Virus record (IMG/VR): IMGVR_UViG_3300028840_004475
Coordinates: 63,665 to 127,664 of that record
Length of the DNA: 64,000 nt
Direction: 5' to 3' (one strand)
DNA from: a virus
Below are positions 44,599-51,781 of this stretch, one piece after another. Numbering within the stretch: the stretch's first letter is position 1; each line of letters opens with the position of its first letter. The notes under the pieces are model-generated. The model did not search any database. It saw only the letters and a list, made by a program, of their open reading frames with translations, and was not told the origin of the DNA. The position numbers and the translations under genes are program-made.

Positions 44599-44674
44599 AA
44601 TGCCGCCCCACTCCATCCAGACCCGGTTGGGGGGGAGAACCAAATACTGGAGTGGAGTGGTAGCGGCAATCGTG

Positions 44675-44717
44675 ATGTTACCACGGCTGCACCGCTCGAC
44701 TACTAGAAAATCTCTAC
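44675..44717 (-). promoter_or_regulatory. Paired-CTAG promoter, copy 2
   Basis: On the minus strand: GTAG, seven bases, CTAG, 22 bases, TAACAT. It lies upstream of copy 1 in the same 188-base intergenic region, giving tandem promoters for the regulator-like gene. The leader between them can fold (CCACTCCA pairs with TGGAGTGG). Confidence 0.65.
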
Positions 44718-44971
44718 TTGATACTCTGCAGCAGACCCTTGAAATGGTCTACCAGAATGTCGCGCTCGCCCGTCCATTCCGCAGCTGAGTTGAGGTCAGA
44801 GTCTTCGACCCATAGGCAAGGATTGGCACTCTCTAGGTGAGCGACGATATCGTCAGCAGCCTCTTTCACCTCAGTCAGTTTGCGCCCGCACTTGTCAAGC
44901 TTCTGCTTGCCCTCGGAGCACATTCTTCTGAGGCTCGAGACCTCATCGTACAGTTCTTCAGGACCAGTCAT
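44714..44971 (-). CDS. Small acidic helical protein, unknown
   Basis: An 85-residue protein with a Cys-containing helix pair ('SLRRMCSEGKQKLDKCGRKL'). It overlaps the upstream gene by four bases (ATGA). No family recognised. Confidence 0.6.
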   Translation of the reverse strand: MTGPEELYDEVSSLRRMCSEGKQKLDKCGRKLTEVKEAADDIVAHLESANPCLWVEDSDLNSAAEWTGERDILVDHFKGLLQSIK

Positions 44972-45201
44972 ATCGTCAACGCTATCCCACAGCTTGTACA
45001 GATGTCAGCGGGTACGGCGTTCTTGCGGTACGGGAATGGCACGAAGTCTTCCCAGTCAATGATGGCTTCAATGGTACCGCCTTCGACACTGGCCTGCATC
45101 AGTTCAACCGCACTCCGATCTTCCCAGACCATGGCAGGCTGCCAGCTGTTGCAACCGCACGCCGGACACGGACCCTTGCTCTCTATGCCGCAGTCACACA
45201 T
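44968..45201 (-). CDS. Zinc-ribbon protein
   Basis: The start at 45201 gives 77 residues beginning 'MCDCGIESKGPCPACGC'. Four N-terminal cysteines and a C-terminal C-x-x-C ('ICTSCGIAL') form a likely zinc ribbon. Its start lies inside the end of the nuclease gene, so it is coupled to it. Function unknown. Confidence 0.6.
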   Translation of the reverse strand: MCDCGIESKGPCPACGCNSWQPAMVWEDRSAVELMQASVEGGTIEAIIDWEDFVPFPYRKNAVPADICTSCGIALTI

Positions 45202-45565
45202 CGAGAGCTGCCAGACCGGCATCGACAAGTGCTTGACCGAGATCGAAGTAGCTGCCGTCAGGGCCCTCTTCCTTCACCCAGACAGTGGCCAGGTAGCGTC
45301 CGTACTTGCCGGTCTTGTCCTTGACCGTGTTGATCCAGACTTCCTTGCCTTCGATCAAGTTCTTGGCGAACTCCGTTGCCTTCTTGCCGAGGGCGTATTC
45401 CTCCGAGTCCTTGCGAACACCGTAGGTCTCAGGAGCATTGATGCCATGGATGCGAATGCGCTCATGGACATGAACGTGCAGACCACAGTCAATGTCAAAA
45501 TCCGCCGTATCACCGTCCACTACCCTCGTGCACGTCGCCTTGTACCAGAACAGTTTGTCTTCCAC
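45194..45565 (-). CDS. Thermonuclease (SNase family)
   Basis: I prefer the GTG at 45565, with GAGG upstream, giving 123 residues; the alternative TTG at 45589 overlaps the previous gene. Family signatures are present: 'RVVDGDTADFDIDCG', 'ERIRIHGINAPETYG' (Arg and Glu of the active site) and 'KYGRYLATVWV' (second Arg). The enzyme cleaves DNA and RNA with Ca2+. No signal peptide is visible, so it would act inside the cell, perhaps in host nucleic acid breakdown. Confidence 0.88.
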   Translation of the reverse strand: MEDKLFWYKATCTRVVDGDTADFDIDCGLHVHVHERIRIHGINAPETYGVRKDSEEYALGKKATEFAKNLIEGKEVWINTVKDKTGKYGRYLATVWVKEEGPDGSYFDLGQALVDAGLAALDV

Positions 45566-45572
45566 CGGTGCC

Positions 45573-45851
45573 TCACTGAAGGCCGACAACGATGTCCGCT
45601 GCGCGCACGAAGTCAGCCAGAACGCGGTCGGTGCACCAGCTCTTCTCGAGTAGATGGGCCAACCAGTCGCAGAATTCCTTCGGGTTTTTCAGGTGCTCAA
45701 TCGGAACTTCGTACCTGCCGGCACCCCGCGCCATGCACGCGATGACGGTGCCCTGAACGCTCCAGACGTTACCCTCGCGCTCCAACTTCTGGGCTGGCGT
45801 CGCGCTGTAATGGGCCCTCATCGCCTCGATGATCTCTTGAGTGTCCGACAT
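45573..45851 (-). CDS. Small protein, unknown
   Basis: A 92-residue protein: 'IIEAMRAHYSATPAQKLER', then 'GTVIACMARGAGRYEVPIEH' and a helical end. It sits between a zinc-finger-like gene and the nuclease gene. No family recognised. Confidence 0.6.
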   Translation of the reverse strand: MSDTQEIIEAMRAHYSATPAQKLEREGNVWSVQGTVIACMARGAGRYEVPIEHLKNPKEFCDWLAHLLEKSWCTDRVLADFVRAADIVVGLQ

Positions 45852-45999
45852 CTACCTCACCTGTACCTGTTTTTATAACTGTTTCTATCTCGATGTTCAA
45901 CGTCTTGACGTTGCACACTTCTTCGTGAGCGTTTGCAACATCTGGTTTTTCGAATTCAGCGCCACAGTTGCTGCAATGCCATATAAGAATACCGTACAT
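45769..45999 (-). CDS. C2H2/C2HC-type zinc-finger-like small protein
   Basis: Starts at 45999 with 'MYGILIWHCSNCGAEFEKPD'. C-x-x-C plus a later H-x5-C pair ('AHEEVCNV') form one zinc finger. The frame overlaps the next gene by about 80 bases, so the last 25 residues may be non-essential. Nucleic-acid or protein binding is inferred. Confidence 0.5.
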   Translation of the reverse strand: MYGILIWHCSNCGAEFEKPDVANAHEEVCNVKTLNIEIETVIKTGTGEVDVGHSRDHRGDEGPLQRDASPEVGARG

Positions 46000-46010
46000 C
46001 TTGACCCCTC

Positions 46011-46370
46011 CTAATTGGAGGAAGCCAGACACTTCGACGCCAGCCTCTTGAGATCTGCATCCGTCAGCTGGGCAAATTGCTCGAAGGCCCAGATATCCGC
46101 TGGAAGCGTTGAGAATGCAAATTCGATCTCATTTTTTCTGAGGTCTATATTCACACACGTGGTACTGCTCTCCAACTGACGGAGACCCACGTGCAAACTT
46201 GGGTTTGTTTGGTAGAGACGTATACACAACTTGCTGACTGCGTCGATCGGGTCCGGGCAGTTCCTCACGTCGTCTAGCACGGCACGCACATCCTTCAACA
46301 CGAGCCTGAAATTGGGCTCTGGAAGGTTGATGTTCATGCCTTCAGTACCAATCTTGAACGTGATATTCAT
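46011..46370 (-). CDS. Small protein, unknown, possibly leaderless
   Basis: A 119-residue protein. The ATG at 46370 lies six bases after the -10 box of a paired-CTAG promoter, so that transcript would be leaderless. A second in-frame ATG at 46337 has GAAGG in front and is an alternative start. The sequence shows a strand-rich start and a helical end ('AFEQFAQLTDADLKRLASK'). No family recognised. Confidence 0.6.
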   Translation of the reverse strand: MNITFKIGTEGMNINLPEPNFRLVLKDVRAVLDDVRNCPDPIDAVSKLCIRLYQTNPSLHVGLRQLESSTTCVNIDLRKNEIEFAFSTLPADIWAFEQFAQLTDADLKRLASKCLASSN

Positions 46371-46376
46371 TGCCAG

Positions 46377-46419
46377 ACTATATCACCTACAGGTGCTAGA
46401 TTGGCTAGAGATTGGCTAG
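46377..46419 (-). promoter_or_regulatory. Paired-CTAG promoter, copy 3
   Basis: On the minus strand: CTAG, seven bases, CTAG, 22 bases, TATAGT. A third CTAG follows nine bases after the second. The spacing is identical to copies 1 and 2. It sits directly before the gene at 46370. Confidence 0.75.
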
Positions 46420-46640
46420 ATAAAACGAGGCGGCGTCTCGTTCCACTCTATACAGCCGTCAGTATTACACTTTGCCGATACGTGGCTAGTCCTGCCAACA
46501 TGCCACCGAATAGTGCCTTGGCAAATCGGACAAGGTAGTGTGCCGCCAGTGCTCCTGGCTTTTGAACCTACCATCCTGATGATGGACTTCCTGATCTGAG
46601 TCTTGGCCTTGATCTCTTCTTCTGAATAGTACTTGGTCAC
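46416..46640 (-). CDS. Zinc-ribbon protein, GTG start
   Basis: The likely start is GTG at 46640, just after the upstream stop, giving 74 residues. Two pairs of cysteines ('LPCPICQGTIRW' and 'AKCNTDGCIEW') form a zinc ribbon typical of small phage proteins. Function unknown. Confidence 0.55.
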   Translation of the reverse strand: MTKYYSEEEIKAKTQIRKSIIRMVGSKARSTGGTLPCPICQGTIRWHVGRTSHVSAKCNTDGCIEWNETPPRFI

Positions 46641-46648
46641 TTCTAGGC

Positions 46649-47149
46649 CTAGTCCGTGCCGCCGGAACAAGGTTCCTCACTGTAGAAGGGATTGAGCCCG
46701 CGGCAGCATGAGATCTTCGCGCCACAGCCAAGACACACGTCAAAAGCTGTGAGTGGTGCAGTGGCACCACAGATGATCTTCTGTTGCTCTTCGTTCATGT
46801 CGACTTGGTTCAGTTGAGTTGTAGTCTGTGAGATGTTGATCTTCTGTTGCTTCAGAGTACTGATGCTGAACTCAGGCGACACCACGAAGAACGGATGCTC
46901 TCCGATGACTCGTAGCCACCTGCGCCCATTACAGAAATTGCAGGTGTTCTTCGACAGACAGCTCATGATATCGGCAAGAGCGTCAGCTTGCTCAACCCAC
47001 CGAGCATACTCGCTGTGCGTAAGCCCGAGGTACTCGTGGAGCGGTCTAGTTTCATCGTCACCACTGTCGTGCCACTCCTCGACGTAGTTGTCGATCGCAT
47101 CCAGCGTGACGGCGCCGTGGGCATAGAGTTCAGCGAAGCTCTTAGGCAT
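46649..47149 (-). CDS. Cys-rich protein with DnaJ-like zinc motif, unknown
   Basis: The ATG at 47149 has GGAGG upstream and overlaps the previous stop; it gives 166 residues. Cys pairs occur in 'NTCNFCNGRRWLRVIG' (a C-x-x-C-x-G pattern as in DnaJ zinc modules), 'ICGAT' and 'FDVCLGCGAKISCCRG'. The N-terminus is helical ('KSFAELYAHGAVTLDAIDNY'). Probably a metal-binding protein. Confidence 0.55.
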   Translation of the reverse strand: MPKSFAELYAHGAVTLDAIDNYVEEWHDSGDDETRPLHEYLGLTHSEYARWVEQADALADIMSCLSKNTCNFCNGRRWLRVIGEHPFFVVSPEFSISTLKQQKINISQTTTQLNQVDMNEEQQKIICGATAPLTAFDVCLGCGAKISCCRGLNPFYSEEPCSGGTD

Positions 47150-47309
47150 CGTAATCCTCCGAGCCAATCAGAAAGCTCATCTGGACGAAGCACTGAGTAC
47201 GGAAGTCTTCGTCATCTGACCTCAACGCGAGTCGAACAATGGCCTCTATCTTGTCCGCCATCTTCAACGCGTCGGGCCAGTTTGGCGGTATCTTGTTCGG
47301 CGTCGTCAA
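47142..47309 (-). CDS. Small protein, unknown, TTG start
   Basis: The TTG at 47309 overlaps the upstream stop (TTGA), giving 55 residues; an alternative start is at 47327. The helix 'DALKMADKIEAIVRLALRSD' dominates. Operon position supports expression. Confidence 0.5.
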   Translation of the reverse strand: MTTPNKIPPNWPDALKMADKIEAIVRLALRSDDEDFRTQCFVQMSFLIGSEDYDA

Positions 47310-47620
47310 GCCATGACCCCTGGCCACATGGCCCTGTCAAGCCGTTCCTTGAGATGGTTACGCTCGCCGGAGAGCGCCTGGTTCTGTAACCTCAGACGCT
47401 TCACTTCGGCAATGAGCTTCGGCATGTTGGTGAGTGCCTGTACGATGTTGTCGGCATCGAAGTCGCGTGTCGGATCAACAACGCAGACAGGCCCACAGGT
47501 GTCAGACTCGACCACAAGCATCTCGCTCTCGCTTGGCCACGGCATGACCCGATACGGACCCTCAGTGGCTCTGGCGATTTTGACTTCCATGTCGAGCAAC
47601 TCTTTGTCGCTGAAGCACAT
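47306..47620 (-). CDS. Small protein, unknown
   Basis: Starts 'MCFSDKELLDMEVKIARATE' at 47620 (104 residues). The pattern 'GPYRVMPWPSESEMLVVESD' followed by 'ADNIVQALTNMPKLIAEVKR' is shared by many small phage proteins of unknown role. The C-terminus is a coiled coil. Confidence 0.65.
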   Translation of the reverse strand: MCFSDKELLDMEVKIARATEGPYRVMPWPSESEMLVVESDTCGPVCVVDPTRDFDADNIVQALTNMPKLIAEVKRLRLQNQALSGERNHLKERLDRAMWPGVMA

Positions 47621-47628
47621 AGCGTCCT

Positions 47629-47805
47629 CTACTCGCAGTAGTCCATGCAGATCATGAAGGCCTGGTCGCAATAAATATAGTCATGGTCTTCCAGGCAATC
47701 ATGCTCTTCTTCTCTGCACGTCCTCTCGCAATAATCGGTTTGTTGATGCACTGGTACTGTTGCGCAACCGATGAACAACAGCACACTAGCGAGACTTAAT
47801 CTCAT
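47629..47805 (-). CDS. Small Cys-rich lipoprotein
   Basis: Starts at 47805 (or 47820): 'MRLSLASVLLFIGCATVPV' is a lipoprotein signal with lipobox F-I-G-C. The mature part of about 45 residues holds seven cysteines ('YCERTCREEEHDC'). It could be an outer-membrane or periplasmic lipoprotein of o-spanin type, which would imply a diderm host; this is inference. It overlaps the upstream gene end. Confidence 0.6.
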   Translation of the reverse strand: MRLSLASVLLFIGCATVPVHQQTDYCERTCREEEHDCLEDHDYIYCDQAFMICMDYCE

Positions 47806-48865
47806 TTTTCTCGAGGTCATAACGGGTCGAACACCTTGGACATTTATGGCCACCGCCCCAATGGTCTCGGACCAGCAGCTCGATGCAGTAGACACAACGC
47901 GACTTGCTCCAGTGGCACTGAGGACAGTCATGCGTGCCGGCTTCGATCCTCTCTACCAGTTTCTTCGGTAGTCTTGCCTTGCATTGAGGGCATTCTCGTG
48001 CTGGCTTCCACATTTCTTCGTAGGCATTCTGCTCTGCACCGTAAGATAGTGCAAATTCCTTGGATGCTTTGTCAGCAAATACGTTGAATGCCTTGACAAG
48101 AGCCGTGAAGATCGGTTGCAGAGTCTTGTTCATCTGATCGGCCAAGTTGTTCAGAGACTTTGCCAAAGCATTGAGTGCACTCTGCGCTTCCTGGACGCCC
48201 TTGGAGAACTTTTCACTGTCGGCCGCGATGACGACCTCCAACGGCTCTTTGTTCTTTTTGTAGAGTTCGATCCTGACCTTCTTGGCGTCCTCCGCTGTGG
48301 GTACCATTGTTTTGTGTACCCTGCAGGCTGGGCAATCATCGTCACCAGTGCACTCGACGGTGAAGGAATTGGGGCCATTATTTGATGTGCTCTCATACGT
48401 CACGGGAATGAACCCGTGATCCTCTGCCCAGATGGACTCCAACGTGACAGCGATGTTGGCCGGCGTCAGAAGCGGTGTCATCGTCAATCCATCAAGCTTG
48501 TGCTCTACTTCCGTCAGCAAGCTGGCATCAGCCTTCCTCTTCACTTCGTCAATGAAGTTGCCCGCAGCGAGAAATGTCTGGTACGCAAGATCAGCTGTGC
48601 TGATGCTGCCATTGGTCTCTTCGAGAAGTGGGTGAATTCCACGACCACAAGTATCAGATAGACGGCGCATCAACGTCTCAGCACTGTAGTCGACACACTT
48701 GAACAGGAAGTCGGTGAAGGCTTTTTCGATGCACTGGGTCTCACCGTCGAGATTCATGTGGACGTCCCACCAAAAGTCTGGACGCGGTTTCAGCTCGATG
48801 ATGAAGATCATGCTGTCTTTGAACCGATGGTTGATCCGTGTCTTCAACGCGATGCGGTCGCCCAT
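47786..48865 (-). CDS. Zinc-ribbon protein, unknown
   Basis: The ATG at 48865 follows an AAGGAGG site and gives 359 residues. Cys pairs occur at about residues 185-190 ('DDDCPACRVHK'). A three-ribbon C-terminus follows ('ARECPQCKARLPKK', 'HDCPQCHWSKSRCVYC', 'HKCPRCSTRYDLE'). The middle is helical ('LNALAKSLNNLADQMNKTLQ'). Possibly a nucleic-acid-binding factor. A paired-CTAG promoter lies directly upstream. Confidence 0.65.
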   Translation of the reverse strand: MGDRIALKTRINHRFKDSMIFIIELKPRPDFWWDVHMNLDGETQCIEKAFTDFLFKCVDYSAETLMRRLSDTCGRGIHPLLEETNGSISTADLAYQTFLAAGNFIDEVKRKADASLLTEVEHKLDGLTMTPLLTPANIAVTLESIWAEDHGFIPVTYESTSNNGPNSFTVECTGDDDCPACRVHKTMVPTAEDAKKVRIELYKKNKEPLEVVIAADSEKFSKGVQEAQSALNALAKSLNNLADQMNKTLQPIFTALVKAFNVFADKASKEFALSYGAEQNAYEEMWKPARECPQCKARLPKKLVERIEAGTHDCPQCHWSKSRCVYCIELLVRDHWGGGHKCPRCSTRYDLEKNEIKSR

Positions 48866-48882
48866 GGATGCCTCCTTACTAT

Positions 48883-48925
48883 TTGATACAGCATGTGCGC
48901 CCAAATCAGACTAGAAAATGGCTAG
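48883..48925 (-). promoter_or_regulatory. Paired-CTAG promoter, copy 4
   Basis: On the minus strand: CTAG, seven bases, CTAG, 22 bases, TATCAA. It is followed by an AAGGAGG ribosome site and the gene at 48865. It lies in the divergent region before the plus-strand gene at 48956. Confidence 0.75.
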
Positions 48926-48955
48926 AATGTGGTAGACACGATCAGGAGGTGTTCC

Positions 48956-49378
48956 ATGAGCGACAGCAAACCATCGAAGACCAGCACGCATGTCCTTGGA
49001 AATCCACCGAACTTCGGTGAAGTGAGCGTCTCAGCCTATGCGATCGGGGACGAGAATCTCTCCACCCCCGTCTACATGGCGCCGTCTCTACCTTATAGGA
49101 CGACACCCCCGAACACCGATTTCCCCATCCCAGAGGGTCTTGAGTTCCGAGGGCCCAGAGGAGCCCTCACCAGGGAAGGGTTCGAGGCCATGGTCGACCT
49201 GATCACCGAAGAAAAAGTGAAGGTGATGCACAGGGACGCAGAGATCACCCAGTTGAAGAAGCTGATCCAGGAGATCTACAGCCTGGTCTGCCCTGGATGG
49301 GCCGGCGACTTCGGGAACCCGGATCAGCTCAAGGGTGCTATCTCACGCCGTCTGGCGGACCTCACCGAAAAAAAGTGA
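48956..49378 (+). CDS. Protein upstream of Ro60, unknown
   Basis: The ATG at 48956 has AGGAGGT upstream and gives 140 residues. The first half is Pro-rich ('TPVYMAPSLPYRTTPPNTDF'). The second half is helical ('EEKVKVMHRDAEITQLKKLI') and ends 'AISRRLADLTEKK'. It is divergent from the zinc-ribbon gene and 97 bases before the Ro60-like gene. No family recognised. Confidence 0.65.
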   Translation: MSDSKPSKTSTHVLGNPPNFGEVSVSAYAIGDENLSTPVYMAPSLPYRTTPPNTDFPIPEGLEFRGPRGALTREGFEAMVDLITEEKVKVMHRDAEITQLKKLIQEIYSLVCPGWAGDFGNPDQLKGAISRRLADLTEKK

Positions 49379-49398
49379 TCCGCCCCTGATTTTTCTGA

Positions 49399-49452
49399 TT
49401 GACAAGTACCCCACAAGTACCCTACTTCTGTACCCTACAAGTACGTTATAAA
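49399..49452 (+). promoter_or_regulatory. Promoter with phased GTAC repeats upstream of Ro60
   Basis: TTGACA begins at 49399. ACAAGTACC-type repeats have their GTAC cores at 49406, 49417, 49430 and 49441, that is 11, 13 and 11 bases apart. TTATAA follows at 49446. The repeats sit on about one face of the helix, as operator or activator sites do. Which -10 box is used is unclear. Confidence 0.6.
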
Positions 49453-49475
49453 ACATTCAGGTACGGAGCAGGATC

Positions 49476-51209
49476 ATGCAGACCTTCACCGAGGCAACGC
49501 GCTGGCGGAAGCCGACCAAGCGCAAGGGCAACGGCCGCAACTACGCCCAGCAGCGCCAGGTCATCCCAGGCAAGAGCCGGCTCATGACTTCGACCTCGAG
49601 CGGCACCAAGGCCTTCAAGGTGGACGACTGGGGTCGCCTCGCCCGCTTCCTGATCCTGGGAGCAGACAAGCCGACCTTCTACGCGACGAAGCGCCAGCTG
49701 GTGCGGGACAACGCGAGGGTGGTCGAGCGCTGCATCAAGGAAGACGGTATCCGTACCGTGGACCTGATCGCGGAAGTGTCGATTCAGGGCTCGGCGCCGA
49801 ACAACGACCCGGCCCTGTTTGCGCTGGCAATGTGCGCGACCCTGGGTGGCCTCCACACCCGCCAGTACGCCCTCGGGCGCCTGTCGGACGTGGCGCGGAT
49901 CGGAACGCACCTGTTCCACTTCGTGGCCTACTGCGAGGGTCTCGGTCACGGCTGGGGCCGGAACATGCGACGTGCGATCCGTGGGTGGTACAACGAGAAG
50001 GCGCCGGACAAGCTGGCGTATCAGATCCTGAAGTACAAGCAGCGTGACGGCTGGTCGCACAAGGATCTGCTCGCTCTGGCTCACCCGCGCACTTCGAACA
50101 AGGAACGTGATGCCATCTACCGGTACATCGTGGCCGGCATCGATGGTCTGGGCAAGCGTACTGTCCTGAAGCACAACGGCCGCCGGAAGGTCCGCAAGAC
50201 CTACCCGGACGTGTCACGTCACCTGCCGGCGCAGATCTTCGCCGCGCACGACGTGCACAAGGTCAGCAAGCGGAAGGCCAAGCAGCTCATCGAAGAGCAC
50301 CGCATGACCCATGAGATGGTGCCGAACGAGCTGAAGAACGACCCAGAGGTCTGGGAGATCATGCTCGAGACGATGCCCATCGGAGCGATGGTGCGGAACC
50401 TCGGCAAGATGACCAGCATCGGCCTCCTGGACCGGATGTCCAGGGCCTCGAAGCTGGTGATCGACCGGCTGGGCGACATGGAGCGGATCCGTCGGGCGCG
50501 TCTGCACCCGATCGAGTTCCTCAAGGCCAACCGTGTCTACGGTGCCGGCCGCGGGGACAAGGGATCGCTGTGCTGGGATCCGGTGCGCGGGATCGTCCGA
50601 GCACTGGACGACGGGTTCTACCTGGCCTTCGGCGCGATCGAGCCGAGCGGCGTGAACACTGGTCTGTTCATCGACGTCTCTGGTTCGATGGCATGGGACA
50701 CCTCACGCGTGAAGTCGATGGCGAACATGACCGCACGTGAGCTGTCAGGTGCCATGGCCCTGGTGACGGCGAACGTGGAGCCGTACTGGGAGATCATCGC
50801 CTTCTCCGGCGGCTACGACTCGCTCGAGGAGATCCCGATCGAGCCCGGCATGAAGCTGGACACGGTCGTGAACAGGATGGAGCGTATGCGAGCCGGCAGC
50901 ACGAACCTGTCGCTACCGTTCGAGTACGCACGTGGACGCGGTGTCCCGATCGAGACGTTTATCGTCTACACAGACAACGAGACGAATCACTTCGGCTCGC
51001 TGCATCCGTCGGAGGCACTGCGCAGGTACCGGAAAGAGACCGGCATCGACGCGAAGCTGATCGTGGTCGGCATGGTGGCGAACGACATCTCGATCGCTGA
51101 CCCGACCGATCACGGCATGTTGGATGTAGTTGGGTTCGACACGAACGCTCCGTCAGTGATGGCGGACTTCGCGAAGGGCGCCTACGAGATCGACGTCGAG
51201 CAGGGCTGA
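49476..51209 (+). CDS. rsr: Ro60-like protein (TROVE plus vWA domains)
   Basis: A 577-residue protein. Residues about 30-370 form the HEAT-like TROVE ring ('LILGADKPTFYATKRQLV', 'LAMCATLGGLHTRQYALGRL', 'DLLALAHPRTSNKERDAIYR', 'RNLGKMTSIGLLDR'). Residues about 385-560 are the von Willebrand A domain with an intact MIDAS: 'LFIDVSGSM' (DxSxS), Thr in 'MRAGSTNLSLPFEYA' and Asp in 'FIVYTDNETN'. Ro60 rings bind Y RNAs on their outer surface and misfolded RNA ends in the central hole. In Deinococcus, Rsr with YrlA RNA recruits PNPase. Seven Y-RNA-like genes follow immediately on the same strand. ATG 49476 has GGAG upstream. Confidence 0.95.
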   Translation: MQTFTEATRWRKPTKRKGNGRNYAQQRQVIPGKSRLMTSTSSGTKAFKVDDWGRLARFLILGADKPTFYATKRQLVRDNARVVERCIKEDGIRTVDLIAEVSIQGSAPNNDPALFALAMCATLGGLHTRQYALGRLSDVARIGTHLFHFVAYCEGLGHGWGRNMRRAIRGWYNEKAPDKLAYQILKYKQRDGWSHKDLLALAHPRTSNKERDAIYRYIVAGIDGLGKRTVLKHNGRRKVRKTYPDVSRHLPAQIFAAHDVHKVSKRKAKQLIEEHRMTHEMVPNELKNDPEVWEIMLETMPIGAMVRNLGKMTSIGLLDRMSRASKLVIDRLGDMERIRRARLHPIEFLKANRVYGAGRGDKGSLCWDPVRGIVRALDDGFYLAFGAIEPSGVNTGLFIDVSGSMAWDTSRVKSMANMTARELSGAMALVTANVEPYWEIIAFSGGYDSLEEIPIEPGMKLDTVVNRMERMRAGSTNLSLPFEYARGRGVPIETFIVYTDNETNHFGSLHPSEALRRYRKETGIDAKLIVVGMVANDISIADPTDHGMLDVVGFDTNAPSVMADFAKGAYEIDVEQG

Positions 51210-51215
51210 CACGAG

Positions 51216-51282
51216 TTTGAGGGCCGGACGGCTTGGGTTATCTTGCAACGATACCCCCCAGGCCAAACACTTTGCCCTCTTC
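51216..51282 (+). ncRNA. Y-RNA-like gene 1 (compact)
   Basis: Lower stem GAGGGC (51219-51224) pairs with GCCCTC (51274-51279). The Ro-site sequence GGGCCGGA follows on the 5' strand, facing AAACACTTT on the 3' strand. The second helix GGCTTGGG/CCCAGGCC is eight base pairs, closed by GTTATC and a short hairpin. The order matches animal Y RNAs, where a GGUCCGA stretch faces an ACUUGAC strand and is followed by GUUAUC. It lies seven bases after the Ro60 stop. There is no tRNA-like module. Confidence 0.9.
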
Positions 51283-51288
51283 AAGTTT

Positions 51289-51407
51289 GGCTGACGTAGC
51301 GATGTGGAAGGACACATGAGAGACGGCAGTAGCCCAAGGCTAGGTGTGTGCCGCCCCGTTTAGAGGAATCCTTGGGGAGCTGGTATCAAGGCCAGTCTGC
51401 GTCAGTC
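51289..51407 (+). ncRNA. Cloverleaf-like structured RNA candidate
   Basis: A closing stem of eight pairs (51289-51296 with 51400-51407) encloses three arms: ATGTG/CACAT with a six-base loop, CGGCA/TGCCG enclosing TAGCC/GGCTA, and CCTTG/CAAGG. It has neither a T-loop nor the Y-RNA Ro site, so it is neither a tRNA nor a copy of the adjacent Y RNAs. It sits between Y-RNA genes 1 and 2 and is presumably part of the same transcript. Confidence 0.5.
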
Positions 51408-51421
51408 GTTCTATGGAAGGA

Positions 51422-51538
51422 TTTGTGGGCCGAATGGATTGCAGGGTTATCGATGGTTCGAATCCACCTGGCGGGTCTAAACCACCCGCTATCGCCTAGC
51501 TGGTTAAGGCACCCCTGTACCAACAACTTGCCCACTTT
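51422..51538 (+). ncRNA. Y-RNA-like gene 2 with permuted tRNA-like module
   Basis: Lower stem GTGGGC (51425-51430)/GCCCAC (51530-51535); Ro-site sequence GGGCCGAA; inner helix around GCAGGG/CCCTGT; GTTATC. The loop then carries the 3' half of a tRNA first: T-arm with TTCGAAT and acceptor strand GGCGGGT (51470-51476). A seven-base loop follows, then the 5' half: acceptor ACCCGCT (51484-51490) and a D-arm with GCC/GGC. The acceptor strands pair over seven positions. The Y stem replaces the anticodon arm. Confidence 0.9.
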
Positions 51539-51550
51539 GAATTATGGGAG

Positions 51551-51682
51551 TTGCGGGCCGTAGACTGAACGTTATCTAAGCGCGCAATTTTGCGCTTATA
51601 GCTCAGTTGGTAGAGCGCCGGGGGTAGCCTCGGAGGTCGAGGGTTCGAATCCCTAACGACGTTCTTTCAGCTTTGTCCGCGC
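51551..51682 (+). ncRNA. Y-RNA-like gene 3 with differently permuted tRNA-like module
   Basis: Lower stem GCGGGC (51553-51558)/GTCCGC (51675-51680); GGGCCGTA; inner helix GAACG/CGTTC; GTTATC. The module begins with acceptor hairpin TAAGCGC (51577-51583)/GCGCTTA (51592-51598). A full D-arm (GCTC/GAGC), an anticodon-like arm with a six-base loop, a five-base AGGTC and a T-arm with TTCGAAT follow. Only the 3' acceptor strand has been moved to the front, so the Y stem enters between T-arm and acceptor and the anticodon-like arm is kept. Confidence 0.82.
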
Positions 51683-51699
51683 CCTACCTATTAGAGGAG

Positions 51700-51768
51700 T
51701 TTGAGGGCCGGAAGTCTTGGGTTATCACTTCGGATGATGCTTCCCAGGACACTAACTTTGCCCTCGTT
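51700..51768 (+). ncRNA. Y-RNA-like gene 4 (compact)
   Basis: Lower stem GAGGGC (51703-51708)/GCCCTC (51760-51765); GGGCCGGA faced by ACTAACTTT; second helix GTCTTGGG/CCCAGGAC of eight pairs; GTTATC and a small hairpin. Layout is the same as gene 1, with paired changes in the second helix. Confidence 0.88.
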
Positions 51769-51781
51769 TCTATACACTGAG

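Noticed and set aside
51592-51655. Ordinary tRNA gene inside Y RNA 3
   Set aside because: The D-arm to T-arm order is normal, but no 3' acceptor strand follows the T-arm; the matching strand lies upstream at 51577-51583.
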